Source: Nocardia anaemiae NBRC 100462
GTDB lineage: Bacteria > Actinomycetota > Actinomycetes > Mycobacteriales > Mycobacteriaceae
NCBI RefSeq assembly: GCF_001612725.1
Contig: NZ_BDAZ01000001.1
Coordinates: 310,001 to 374,000 of the forward strand
Reading direction: 5' to 3'
DNA length: 64,000 bases
The number at the start of each line of letters is the position of its first letter. Position 1 is the first letter of the stretch. Positions 50,050-58,430 of this stretch are shown here, piece by piece. The notes under the pieces were generated by a model. The model was given only the letters and a program-made list of their open reading frames with translations. It was not told the origin of the DNA and searched no databases. Position numbers and translations under genes: made by a program.

Positions 50050-50530
50050 CGCTGATAACTCCTGTCGCACAAGCGGATTCGCCACCAGGGCATCGGGCGC
50101 ATCCGCGGCCCGAGGGCGGCCCAGATGGGCGCGCGACGCGACCAGAGCCTTAGTTCAGCACCGACCCGCGCGGGCGAATACGCCAACGCGGCACGTCGCG
50201 GCAATCGGGCGCAAGCCGGGCCCCGCCTCTAGCCGGTGCCACAGGCCGCAGCCGCGTAACACAGCCCTGACATGTGCGGGCGGATGCGCCAACCCGGCAG
50301 GGCTGCGGCGATCAGGCGAACGCCGAGGGCCCCAGAAGCCAACAGGCGCACACGACTCGGGCTCGTGATTCAGCTCCGACTCGGCCAGAGGATCGCCAAC
50401 ACGCGGGTCGCGGCAATCCGGCGGCAGTCGCCCGGGAACGAGGCGAGCGGCACGAACGGGCGCGTTTAGCTTGGACTCCTCTGTCGCGCAGGCGAATTCG
50501 CCAGAGCGGTGGGGCCGCAGCCACCCATGG
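50050..50530. repeat. Array of five imperfect ~105-bp repeats
   Basis: The 535-nt gap between the MarR and SpoIID-type genes contains no convincing gene but shows periodicity. The core (G/C)G(A/C)(G/C)GAT/AATnCGCCA recurs with CGCCA at 50080, 50182, 50287, 50394 and 50499: intervals 102, 105, 107 and 105. After the core, units 2-4 share a (C)GCGGC(A/G)ATC-GGCG block ending in a GCC(G)GGGCCCC-like run; before it, units share TTCAGC-CCGACTC/CC. The fifth unit is cut short. The 107-bp interval argues against a repeated protein. Confidence 0.6.
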
Positions 50531-50565
50531 CCCTAGACATTCGCTCCACAAAGGGGGTGATGCGA

Positions 50566-52374
50566 TCAGAACTCTTCGCCCAACTCCAATTCCTCGCTCG
50601 TCGGCGCAGACGAGGGAATTGCGGGAGCGCGTGGCGGTGGAGGCGTCGGAGTCGAGGCGGTGGTCGGGGCAACGGTGGTCCCGGGCGGGACCGAGGCCTC
50701 CGGGACGATGACGCTGCCCGGTGCTGCGGAATATCCCGGCGACACGACAGTCCCGGGTGCGAGCGCACCTTCGGGCGCGGGTGAATTGCCCGCGGGCACA
50801 GCGCTTTCGGGCCCGCCACTCACACCACCCGACAACGCCTCCTCAGGCGACACATTGCCGCCCGGCAACACCCTTCCTGGCGCGACATTGCCCGAACCGG
50901 CATTCCCAGATGCACCGCCGCTCGCATCACCCGGCAACGCGCTCTCGGCGGACGTTTGGCCACCGGGCAGCGCGCTTGCAGGTGCGCCACCTTGCGCGGC
51001 GGGCGATGGCGTATTTCCGGGCGGCACGCTTTCAGCCGCGCCATTTGTACCGCCGGGCACGGCGCTCTCCGGCGCGCCATTTGCACCCGGAGGTACGGCA
51101 TGGTCGTTGCGGCCCGGCGGTACGGGGGTGCTGGGCTTGCCCTCGTGCGAATCCGGCACCAGTTGCATCAGCGTGGTGAAGTCGACGACCTTGGCGCCGA
51201 GCGTCGGCGTCGCGATAATGACGCCGTTGGTGAAAAGCCGGTAGGTTCCGGCGTTTTCGGGTAGCGCCAGCTCTGGGCCGAGGGGTTGGCCGAGCGCGCT
51301 GCCGACGCCGCCGATCCGACGGTATTCGGCATCGATCGGGGATTCGGCGACGAGGGTCTGTTTGCGTGGATCCACGGGCGTGCCCGCGCCGACCACCGGG
51401 GTGCCGAGTTCGGCGGGCGTGGGTCCGACATCGAAGGCGTAGATATCGGCTGGTTCCCCGCCGTCCGGTGCGGAGGAGTACTCCGAACGCAGAATTCGGC
51501 CGTCCCGCAAGAGCACTGTTCCCGCGGTCGATGCGATGGCCTCGGTCGCGCGTGGATCCTCCTTGGCGGTGCCGGGATACTCCTGGCAGTCGGTGGTATC
51601 GCAGGTCTGCGCGTAGGGGTAGCGGTGCTCGGCCAACGCGTACGAACGCGCCGCGATCGCTTGTGCGCGAAGGGCTTCCGTCGCTCCCTTTTCAGCCCAG
51701 TTGGCCTGCACCTCGGCCGGAACAACGCCGCGCAGATAGTCCTCGATATCGACGCGATTCACCGTGCGCGCCGCACCGTTTTCCATGGCGACACCGAGGG
51801 AACCGCGATATGCGGAACCACCGCACAGGGTCAGATGTTCGGCGGCGGAACGGTTGGGCCGCGGGTTGAGCGGGTAAATCCACGGGTCGACGGTCGTCCG
51901 CTGCCACAGCACCGGACCGTCACAGCCCGCCGTGACAACCACATTCGCGCCGCCATCGGGCAGTGCGGTGAGATGCGCGACCTGACCGGGCGGCAGCATC
52001 TGGCCCGCGACTCGCAATCCGGCGTCGGCGTAGGCGTCCAGCGTCGAGTCGTCTCCAGCGAACAGCCGCACCCCGACGGTGGTCGCCGAGATTTTGCCGA
52101 GCGTCGCGCCCGGATAGTAGTGATCGAGAATCCGCTCGGCGGCCCAGCCCTGCCTGGCGCTGTCGAACGCGCCGACCTGACTCATGCCGCGCCCGTGGCC
52201 CGGCCCTGCCAACGGCCGAACGTGTGTGTCGGCAGGCCATACCCAGCACGCGAGAACAGTCCCGGCCAGCACGGCCGCACCGCCCGTGACCAGCATCGGA
52301 CGGATGGAAATCGAAGTTCCCGATATCCGCCGTCTGCCAATTCGCCCCCGCGGCGCACTCGTTTTCAGCCGCAT
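50566..52374 (-). CDS. SpoIID/LytB-domain cell-wall protein with Pro/Gly-rich tail
   Basis: 602 residues from ATG 52374 (GGGGGGAG upstream); a longer frame to 52485 is unlikely. One N-terminal anchor (PMLVTGGAAVLAGTVLACWV). The SpoIID/LytB domain spans about residues 55-315: GPGHGRGMSQVGAFDSARQG, DIEDYLRGVVPAEVQANWAE, LRAQAIAARSYALAEHRYPY and EAIASTAGTVLLRDGRILRS. This is followed by a single LGFP-like unit (GGVGSALGQPLGPELALPEN) and about 190 residues of low-complexity repeats (variants of A(V/L)PGG...ES and PPGN). SpoIID enzymes cleave denuded glycan strands; LytB-type proteins modulate amidases. It is divergent from an amidase gene, so a joint peptidoglycan-remodelling role is plausible. 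Confidence 0.88.
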   Translation of the reverse strand: MRLKTSAPRGRIGRRRISGTSISIRPMLVTGGAAVLAGTVLACWVWPADTHVRPLAGPGHGRGMSQVGAFDSARQGWAAERILDHYYPGATLGKISATTVGVRLFAGDDSTLDAYADAGLRVAGQMLPPGQVAHLTALPDGGANVVVTAGCDGPVLWQRTTVDPWIYPLNPRPNRSAAEHLTLCGGSAYRGSLGVAMENGAARTVNRVDIEDYLRGVVPAEVQANWAEKGATEALRAQAIAARSYALAEHRYPYAQTCDTTDCQEYPGTAKEDPRATEAIASTAGTVLLRDGRILRSEYSSAPDGGEPADIYAFDVGPTPAELGTPVVGAGTPVDPRKQTLVAESPIDAEYRRIGGVGSALGQPLGPELALPENAGTYRLFTNGVIIATPTLGAKVVDFTTLMQLVPDSHEGKPSTPVPPGRNDHAVPPGANGAPESAVPGGTNGAAESVPPGNTPSPAAQGGAPASALPGGQTSAESALPGDASGGASGNAGSGNVAPGRVLPGGNVSPEEALSGGVSGGPESAVPAGNSPAPEGALAPGTVVSPGYSAAPGSVIVPEASVPPGTTVAPTTASTPTPPPPRAPAIPSSAPTSEELELGEEF

Positions 52375-52644
52375 TTTTCGCTCCCCCCGCGTCGTGTCAT
52401 TCCGGTGCCGTTTGCTTCGGATCCGTTCACTCCCACGGCTTTCCAGGACCTGATCGGTTCGATACCCCTCGGCATGTCGTTCCATCCGGTCGCAAATCGA
52501 GAGCTACATTCGAGCAATCACATAATCCTCAACCAGAGGTTTAGATATGTGACAGTTGTGAACTAGTGTGATCGTTGATGCATCAGGAAGCAACCCTGAC
52601 ATTCATGCAGATGATCGCGCGGTTCGACCTGATTGGAGATGCTC

Positions 52645-55110
52645 GTGCCGTACCGCAAACCGAAACGTTCCTACGTGCTCCCGGTTGTCACCACACTTGC
52701 GGTAGCGTCTCCGCTCGCGACATTCACGCTGAGCGACTCGACCGATTACCGTTCGACAACCGGAAGCGAGCTCGCCGCAATCCCCGCGCAACTGGCCGAG
52801 GTGGGTCTCACCACCGTCCCCGACATCACCCTTCCGCTGCGCGAACTCACCGGGCTCGACCTGCCTGATCTGCATCTTTCGGATCTACGCATGCTGCCGA
52901 TTCCGGAATCCATTCCGGTTCCCCAAGGTTTGCCGCTGCCTCCCGGCATCGAGCTACCGAAGGAAATTCCACTACCCAAGCTCGATTCCGGACAGAACAC
53001 ACCGAGCCAATCGGTTCCCGGACAAACAGTTCCGGGCCAGAACATCCCAGGCCAATCACTACCCGGCCAAACGGTTCCGGGCCAGAACATCCCAGGCCAA
53101 CCGCTTCCCGGCCAAACCGTTCCAGGCCAATCACTACCCGGCCAATCACTACCCGGCCAATCACTGCCCGGCCAACCGCTACCTGGCCAAACAGTTCCCG
53201 GCCAGCCCCTACCCGGCCAAACAGTTCCCAGCCAATCACTACCCGGCCAAACCGTTCCCGGTCAGAGCACCACCGGCCAACCGCTTCCCGGCCAGACGGT
53301 TCCGAGCCAGAACACCCCAGGCCAACCGCTCCCCGGCCAAACCATCCCGGGTCAATCGACTCCAAGCCAAACTTTCCCAGATCAGCCCCCCTCCCCAGCG
53401 CAGGCCGCGACCCCCGGTCAACCGACCCAGGGCCGTTCCGCAGCCGCGGCTTTCATCGCCGACCCCGCCCAGATCGAGCCCGACGTCACTCCCGACACAC
53501 CGGCACTGTCCCCCGGCGCCGTCCCGCCGGAACTCCTCGGCCAGGTCGGCGCGCAGGTCAAGGAGCTCAGCCGCGATACCCCGTTCAGCGTGGTCGCACT
53601 GACCGCGCACGATTTGGTGAATACCAAGGCGCTGGTGCGGGCGCGCCAGTCCGATGGCACCTGGGGTCCCTGGTACGACACCGAGGCCGTCGACACTCGG
53701 CGCAACGATCGGGCGACGGGCGGCACCACCGGCACCGAACCGATCTACGTCGGCAATACCAAGTCCGTACAGATTCTGGTGACCCGCAAGCCAGCCGTGG
53801 CGCGCACGCCGCGTCCCCCGGTCGTGGGTGACGCGGAGGGCGCCGTGCCGATGCTGCCCACCCCGGCTGCCGGGCGCTCGGATGACCCGGCCCAGACCGC
53901 CGCCGCACTGACGGCCGTGCTGATCGATCCGGGCCGCGGCGCGATCGACGGTGCGCTCGGCAATGTCGCGGCGGCGCTGCCCAGCGGCGGACCCAATGTC
54001 ATCACCCGATCCCAGTGGGGCGCGGACGAATCCATCCGCTGCGAGGAACCCACCTACGACGACCAACTCGGCGGCCTCACCGTGCACCACACCGCGGGCC
54101 GCAACGACTACACTCCGGCCGAATCGGCGGGCATCGTGCGCGCGATCTACACCTATCACGCAAAAACATTGGGCTGGTGCGATATCGGCTACAACGCGCT
54201 GGTCGACAAGTACGGCCAGATCTTCGAGGGCCGGTTCGGCGGACTGGATCGTCCGGTGCAGGGCGCGCACGCGGGTGGATTCAACGAGAACACCTCGGGC
54301 GTCGCGCTGATGGGCAACTACGAGTCCGAGGAACCATCGGAAGAGGCGATCAACGCGATCGGCCGATTCATCGGGTGGCGGTCCAAGATCGCGGGCCTGG
54401 ATCCCAAGGGCTACACCACGATGTACTCCGAGGGCACCGAATTCACCTCCTACGCGCAGGGTGAGGCGGTTCGGCTGCCGGTGGTGTTCGCGCACCGCGA
54501 CGTCGGCAATACCAGCTGCCCCGGTGACTCCGCCTACGCGGATATGGATCGCATTCGAGATATCGCGGCGGGCATATCGGCGTCGTCCGGCACCTCCACC
54601 AGGCCGCAGCAGCAGGCACAGGCGCCGACGGCACCACAGCCCCGAACGCAGACCCAGACCGATATCGCCACGCTCGCCGCACTCACCGCCAAGCTGCTCG
54701 GCATGGTGAATCAGAATCCGATCGCCAAGCACTGGGCCGATAAGGGTGGTCCCGATGGTCCGCTCGGCGCGGCGGCGTCCGAGCCGATGCCCGCCGCACA
54801 GGGGCAGCAGTACGCGAAGTTCGTCAACGGGTACGTCTATACCGGCCCGGATGGTCAGATATTCGAGGTGCTCGGCGCGATCCTGGATCGCTTTCTCGCC
54901 CTCGGCGGGGATGCCGGAATCCTCGGGCTGCCGACGAGCAACAGCTACCCGGTGCCGAATGGACTGCGCACCGACTTCCAGTACGGCTCATTGGTTCTCA
55001 ACCAACTGACCGGCATTGTCAGCACCGTCTGGAAGACATACAACGACACCTACCAACAGCAGGTCAACCGCAACCCGGTCGCGGCACCAGCCCCGGTCCC
55101 GGCGAGCTGA
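52645..55110 (+). CDS. N-acetylmuramoyl-L-alanine amidase with Erp-like repetitive N-terminus and LGFP unit
   Basis: 821 residues from GTG 52645 (GGAG 6 nt upstream; TTG 52633 and ATG 52639 also in frame). N-terminal signal segment VPYRKPKRSYVLPVVTTLAV, then ASPLATF. Residues about 115-249 are 27 tandem pentapeptides of type PGQ(S/T/N/P)(L/V/I/T). A middle domain (PFSVVALTAHDLVNTKALVR, SDGTWGPWYDTE) is followed by a PGRP/amidase_2 domain: NVITRSQWGADESIRCEEPT, LTVHHTAGRNDYTP, WCDIGYNALVDKYGQIFEGR and FAHRDVGNTSCPGDSAYADM, with the zinc ligands His/His/Cys. An LGFP-type segment (GILGLPTSNSYPVPN) ends the protein. It cleaves the peptide from MurNAc in the wall. It matches the place of Rv3811; the first 60 residues resemble the mycobacterial exported repetitive protein Erp (Rv3810), as recalled. 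Confidence 0.9.
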   Translation: MPYRKPKRSYVLPVVTTLAVASPLATFTLSDSTDYRSTTGSELAAIPAQLAEVGLTTVPDITLPLRELTGLDLPDLHLSDLRMLPIPESIPVPQGLPLPPGIELPKEIPLPKLDSGQNTPSQSVPGQTVPGQNIPGQSLPGQTVPGQNIPGQPLPGQTVPGQSLPGQSLPGQSLPGQPLPGQTVPGQPLPGQTVPSQSLPGQTVPGQSTTGQPLPGQTVPSQNTPGQPLPGQTIPGQSTPSQTFPDQPPSPAQAATPGQPTQGRSAAAAFIADPAQIEPDVTPDTPALSPGAVPPELLGQVGAQVKELSRDTPFSVVALTAHDLVNTKALVRARQSDGTWGPWYDTEAVDTRRNDRATGGTTGTEPIYVGNTKSVQILVTRKPAVARTPRPPVVGDAEGAVPMLPTPAAGRSDDPAQTAAALTAVLIDPGRGAIDGALGNVAAALPSGGPNVITRSQWGADESIRCEEPTYDDQLGGLTVHHTAGRNDYTPAESAGIVRAIYTYHAKTLGWCDIGYNALVDKYGQIFEGRFGGLDRPVQGAHAGGFNENTSGVALMGNYESEEPSEEAINAIGRFIGWRSKIAGLDPKGYTTMYSEGTEFTSYAQGEAVRLPVVFAHRDVGNTSCPGDSAYADMDRIRDIAAGISASSGTSTRPQQQAQAPTAPQPRTQTQTDIATLAALTAKLLGMVNQNPIAKHWADKGGPDGPLGAAASEPMPAAQGQQYAKFVNGYVYTGPDGQIFEVLGAILDRFLALGGDAGILGLPTSNSYPVPNGLRTDFQYGSLVLNQLTGIVSTVWKTYNDTYQQQVNRNPVAAPAPVPAS
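52987..53391 (+). repeat. 27 tandem 15-bp units coding PGQxx pentapeptides
   Basis: The 405 bp encode 27 pentapeptides in register, mostly PGQTV, PGQSL and PGQPL, with scattered PSQ/TGQ/PDQ variants. Several 15-bp units (CCCGGCCAATCACTA type) are identical at the DNA level, so copy number may vary between strains. It is entirely coding, within the amidase gene. Confidence 0.92.
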
Positions 55111-55176
55111 CACAGACAATCGCGTGCTGCGCGCACACCTAGTACAGTTGAGATCGTCACGCGAGTGATGCTGAGC

Positions 55177-55207
55177 GGTGGGACCGCCCTGGTACGACGG
55201 CCCCACC
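55177..55207. terminator. Hairpin between amidase and small membrane gene
   Basis: GGTGGG (55177-55182) with CCCCACC (55201-55207), extended by CCG/CGG, forms a GC-rich stem-loop between the convergent stops at 55110 and 55216. Confidence 0.5.
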
Positions 55208-55215
55208 AGGTGGGA

Positions 55216-55335
55216 TTACCTAGCCCGCCAGACTCGGCGGACCACGATGAGCACCCCGGCGATCACGGCAGCTCCTATCAAGCTCATGCCGTAATCGACC
55301 GGGGTCTCGCTCTTTTTCCGGCGATGCTTCGCCAT
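55216..55335 (-). CDS. Small single-pass membrane protein
   Basis: A 39-residue protein: basic N-terminus MAKHRRKKSETPVDYGMSLI, one helix GAAVIAGVLIVVRRVWRAR. The start ATG 55335 has an excellent GGAGGGAGGTGG region upstream; a longer frame to 55404 is not needed. The tail-like topology and the strong ribosome-binding site suggest a real gene. I do not recognise a named family. It is convergent with the amidase and on the same strand as the HAD phosphatase. Confidence 0.6.
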   Translation of the reverse strand: MAKHRRKKSETPVDYGMSLIGAAVIAGVLIVVRRVWRAR

Positions 55336-55443
55336 CCCCACCACCTCCCTCCTGGGCTGCGCTGGTGGACCACTCAGCGCCCCCTCGGCGGGAGGTACGC
55401 ACACCTTACGTTGCGGAAATCCTTGGGATGCAGCGGGTTCGGC

Positions 55444-56274
55444 TCAGATCCACCAGCGCTCGAGTACCTGCGCGACACCGTCTTCGTTGTTCGCCGCGGT
55501 GACCTCGTCCGCGGCGTCGATCGCCTCCGGATGCGCATTGGCCATCGCGACGCCATGGCCGACCATGGTCAGCATCGGAACATCATTGGGCATATCGCCG
55601 AACGCGATGATTGCCGAATGTTCGACACCGAGGCGTTGGGCGACGATGGCCAGGCCGGACGCCTTGGTGACGCCGGGTGCGGAAATCTCGATCAGGCCAT
55701 GGTCGGTCGAGTAGGTGATATCGGCGCGATCACCGATCAGCGGCGCCAGGACCGCGCGCATATCGGCGCTCAGGGTGCCGCGTAGTCGAACCAGCATCTT
55801 GATCGCGGGCGCATCGATCACCTCGGCGCGCGAGACCTCGGTGTCATCCGGATTCAGCCAGGCATGTTCATACTCTGGCGAACTCACGAATTGCGGCGTC
55901 ACCGCGTCATGCGCGCTGGCGCCGACGCGTTCGGCGGCGAGACCGCAGCCGGGCAGCGCCCGTTCGGCCAGGTCGGCGATCCAGGCGAGCGTGTCGACGT
56001 CCAGGGTCCGGCTGGTGAGTACCCGGTCGGCGGCGCTGTCGTAGATCACCGCACCGTTGCCGCAGACGCACAGCGGCGCATAGCCCAGCCCTTCGACCAC
56101 CGGATCGATCCAGCGCGGCGGCCGTCCGGTGGCGAGCACGAAGGGCACCCCATCGGTGATCAGGGCGGCCACGGCCGCCTTGGTTCGCGCGGTGACCCGC
56201 TCGTCGTGATCGATGAGGGTGCCGTCCACATCGGTGGCAACCATCTTCGGCTTGGGCAGGTGCAGGCGCGTCAC
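55444..56274 (-). CDS. HAD-superfamily (Cof-type) phosphatase, Rv3813c-like
   Basis: 276 residues, start GTG 56274. HAD motifs are complete: I, KMVATDVDGTLID (nucleophile Asp); II, FVLATGRPPRW; III, KASGLAIVAQRLG; IV, IIAFGDMPNDVPML. A C2B-type cap lies between them (about residues 90-190). Cof-type enzymes hydrolyse phosphosugars or nucleotide-like phosphates in the cytosol; the substrate here is unknown. Its position beyond the amidase matches Rv3813c in M. tuberculosis and restores synteny. Confidence 0.92.
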   Translation of the reverse strand: MTRLHLPKPKMVATDVDGTLIDHDERVTARTKAAVAALITDGVPFVLATGRPPRWIDPVVEGLGYAPLCVCGNGAVIYDSAADRVLTSRTLDVDTLAWIADLAERALPGCGLAAERVGASAHDAVTPQFVSSPEYEHAWLNPDDTEVSRAEVIDAPAIKMLVRLRGTLSADMRAVLAPLIGDRADITYSTDHGLIEISAPGVTKASGLAIVAQRLGVEHSAIIAFGDMPNDVPMLTMVGHGVAMANAHPEAIDAADEVTAANNEDGVAQVLERWWI

Positions 56275-56318
56275 CTATTCCATCCTGCCGGAAGACCATC
56301 TCGGCGAGGTCGCGGCTA

Positions 56319-57290
56319 TCACTGTGACGGCGGTCGCCGCCATGGGGAGTCCTCGGTCTTTATCGTCGGGTCGGACTGTCGTTTAGTCAGATCCGGCGGT
56401 GGAGAATCCGGCGCTGCCTGCGGATTCGCGCCCGATTGCGGCTGCGCGGCCGACTGATCGCTACCTGCTTGCGGATGCGACTGCGCACCTGGGACATCAG
56501 GCGACGGACCAGATTGCGGATAAGGAGAATAGGGCGTCGGTACGGACGGAGACTCGGCCGACGGCACACCAGCCCCAGGCGGATACCCGGCTGGTGGCAC
56601 GCCAGGACCAGACGGATACCCAGCCGACGACACGCCAGGACCAAACGGATACCCAGCCGGTGGCACACCGGGGCCAGACGGATATCCAGCCGGTGGCATG
56701 GCAGATCCAGACGGATACCCAGCCGACGGCACGCCAGGCCCGGCCGGATACCCAGCGGGCCCGTACGGGTACGCGCCAACAGACGGTGCGGCCACCGGAC
56801 GGTAATCGAGCCAGCGCCTCGTCGGCGGCACTAGTGTGAGCACCGCGGTCGCGATCGGGAAAATCAGCCCGAACAGCCCGCCGATCTCGGCCGCGCTAGC
56901 GCCCGAGGTCGTGTAGCGCGCGGTTACCGCGTATCCAGCGATACCGGCCACCACCACCACCGCGCATCCGGCCACCACGAGCACCCGACCGAGCGGCCGC
57001 CTGGTGAACATCATTACTGCGCCGACACCGAGTAGGAACGCCGAGACCACGGCGATCGAACCGGTCACCAGCAGGTAGGTCTTGAACCAGCTGTGCACGA
57101 AGAGGCCGGTCGAGTCGTACTCCGCGAGATCACGGGCCAGGTCGGTCGCCCCGAGCACGATATTGAGGCCGCCGCCGAGCAATTGGCCCGCACTGCCGAC
57201 GCTCGCCAGCACCCCGGCCGTGATCGCGGTGCCGCCACTCGGTGCGGGTGCCGGGACCGATGGATAAGGCTGATATTGCGGATAACTCAT
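56319..57290 (-). CDS. Four-helix membrane protein with Pro/Gly repeat tail
   Basis: 323 residues from ATG 57290 (AGGGGG 5-6 nt upstream); an ATG at 57386 would add an unlikely leader. N-terminal MSYPQYQPYPSVPAPAPSGG, then four helices: AGVLASVGSAGQLLGGGLNI, YLLVTGSIAVVSAFLLGVGA, VLVVAGCAVVVVAGIAGYAV and IGGLFGLIFPIATAVLTLVP. The cytoplasmic or external tail from about residue 175 is low complexity, with six 11-residue units GYPxGPGVPxA (33-bp DNA period), then Ser/Pro/Gln-rich sequence. No family with known function is recognised; similar Pro-rich membrane proteins are common in Nocardia and mycobacteria. It is divergent from oppB. Confidence 0.75.
   Translation of the reverse strand: MSYPQYQPYPSVPAPAPSGGTAITAGVLASVGSAGQLLGGGLNIVLGATDLARDLAEYDSTGLFVHSWFKTYLLVTGSIAVVSAFLLGVGAVMMFTRRPLGRVLVVAGCAVVVVAGIAGYAVTARYTTSGASAAEIGGLFGLIFPIATAVLTLVPPTRRWLDYRPVAAPSVGAYPYGPAGYPAGPGVPSAGYPSGSAMPPAGYPSGPGVPPAGYPFGPGVSSAGYPSGPGVPPAGYPPGAGVPSAESPSVPTPYSPYPQSGPSPDVPGAQSHPQAGSDQSAAQPQSGANPQAAPDSPPPDLTKRQSDPTIKTEDSPWRRPPSQ
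56556..56753 (-). repeat. Six 33-bp tandem units coding GYPxGPGVPxA
   Basis: 198 bp inside the Pro/Gly-tailed membrane protein gene. Units are GYPAGPGVPSA, GYPSGSAMPPA, GYPSGPGVPPA, GYPFGPGVSSA, GYPSGPGVPPA and GYPPGAGVPSA; DNA similarity between units is high, so the tract is prone to length change. A partial unit precedes it. Confidence 0.85.
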
Positions 57291-57452
57291 GAAATCCCCC
57301 TGAGAGCGTCGGGAAAAGGCCTGGACGCGCCGGTCTCGCCAGGATAGAGGACATGCCGATCTCACGCGTGTCACGCACGCTCGCACGCACGTCCTTATGA
57401 TCAGGGGCTAACACTCGATGCTGGCCCGACCAGCCGTAGGACCAGAGGACTG

Positions 57453-58430
57453 ATGACCGGCTTCCTGCTACGACGCGCGTTCAATTATGTCGTGCTGTTG
57501 CTGCTGGCTTCGTTCCTGACGTTCAGTCTGGCGTCGCTGACGTTCACGCCGCTGGACAGTCTCGAACAGCGCAATCCACGTCCGCCGCAGGCGGTGATCG
57601 ATGCCAAGGCCGAACAGCTGCATCTCAACGAGCCGATTCCACAGCGCTATATCAGCTGGCTGAAGGGTATCCCGCAGGGTGACTTCGGCCAGACGCTGGC
57701 CGGACAGCCGGTCAGCGAGGAACTGCCGCGCCGAGTCCTGGTGAGTCTACGGCTGCTGATCATCGGTTCGATCGTGGGCACGGTGCTCGGGGTTCTGATC
57801 GGTGCGGCAGGGGCGATCCGGCAATACAAATTCAGCGATTACTTCACCACGGTCATCTCCCTGCTGGTACTGAGCACGCCGGTGTTCCTGCTCGCCACCT
57901 TGTTGAAATACGGTGCGCTGGAAGTGAATACGCTCACCGGCTCGCAGATCTTCCTCTATACCGGCGAGACCTCGGCGAACAAGATCAACGGTTTCTTCCC
58001 GCAGTTGCTCGACCGCCTGCAGCATCTGGTGTTGCCGACGGCCGGTCTGGCCCTCGGCGCGATGGCCGGTTACAGCCGCTATCAGCGCAATGCCATGCTC
58101 GACGTGCTGCAGAGCGATTTCATCCGCACCGCCCGCGCCAAGGGCCTGACCCGTAACAAGGCGCTCTACAAACACGGCCTGCGGACCGCACTCATCCCGA
58201 TGGCGACGCTGTTCGCCTACAGCCTCGGCGGGTTGATCACCGGCGCGACCTTCACCGAGAAGATCTTCGGCTGGCACGGCGTCGGGGAATGGCTGGTCAA
58301 TTCGATCAATGCCCAGGACCTCTATGTTGTCGTCACGGTGACGGCATTCGCCGGTCTGGTCGTACTGGTGTCGGGGCTGCTCTCCGATATCGTGTACGCG
58401 ATTCTCGACCCCAGGGTGCGTGTGGGATGA
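57453..58430 (+). CDS. oppB: Oligopeptide-type ABC transporter permease OppB
   Basis: 325 residues, start ATG 57453 with AGAGGAC. One of two permeases of an Opp/Dpp importer. Motifs: the N-terminal helix FNYVVLLLLASFLTFSLASL, FGQTLAGQPVSEELPRR, helices LLIIGSIVGTVLGVLIGAAG and TVISLLVLSTPVFLLATLLK, and the EAA-like loop DFIRTARAKGLTRNKALYKH (ATPase contact). The following gene overlaps it by 4 nt (ATGA). Length and order match the M. tuberculosis oppBCDA set (Rv1283c-Rv1280c). Confidence 0.92.
   Translation: MTGFLLRRAFNYVVLLLLASFLTFSLASLTFTPLDSLEQRNPRPPQAVIDAKAEQLHLNEPIPQRYISWLKGIPQGDFGQTLAGQPVSEELPRRVLVSLRLLIIGSIVGTVLGVLIGAAGAIRQYKFSDYFTTVISLLVLSTPVFLLATLLKYGALEVNTLTGSQIFLYTGETSANKINGFFPQLLDRLQHLVLPTAGLALGAMAGYSRYQRNAMLDVLQSDFIRTARAKGLTRNKALYKHGLRTALIPMATLFAYSLGGLITGATFTEKIFGWHGVGEWLVNSINAQDLYVVVTVTAFAGLVVLVSGLLSDIVYAILDPRVRVG

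Noticed and set aside
50272..50711. Open frames on the plus strand across the repeat array
   Set aside because: They are Arg/Pro-rich, have no ribosome-binding site, and run into the SpoIID-type gene on the other strand; the repeat spacing breaks the frame.
52987..53391. CRISPR-like regular repeats
   Set aside because: The units are 15 bp with no spacers, in frame with the amidase, and code for PGQxx pentapeptides.
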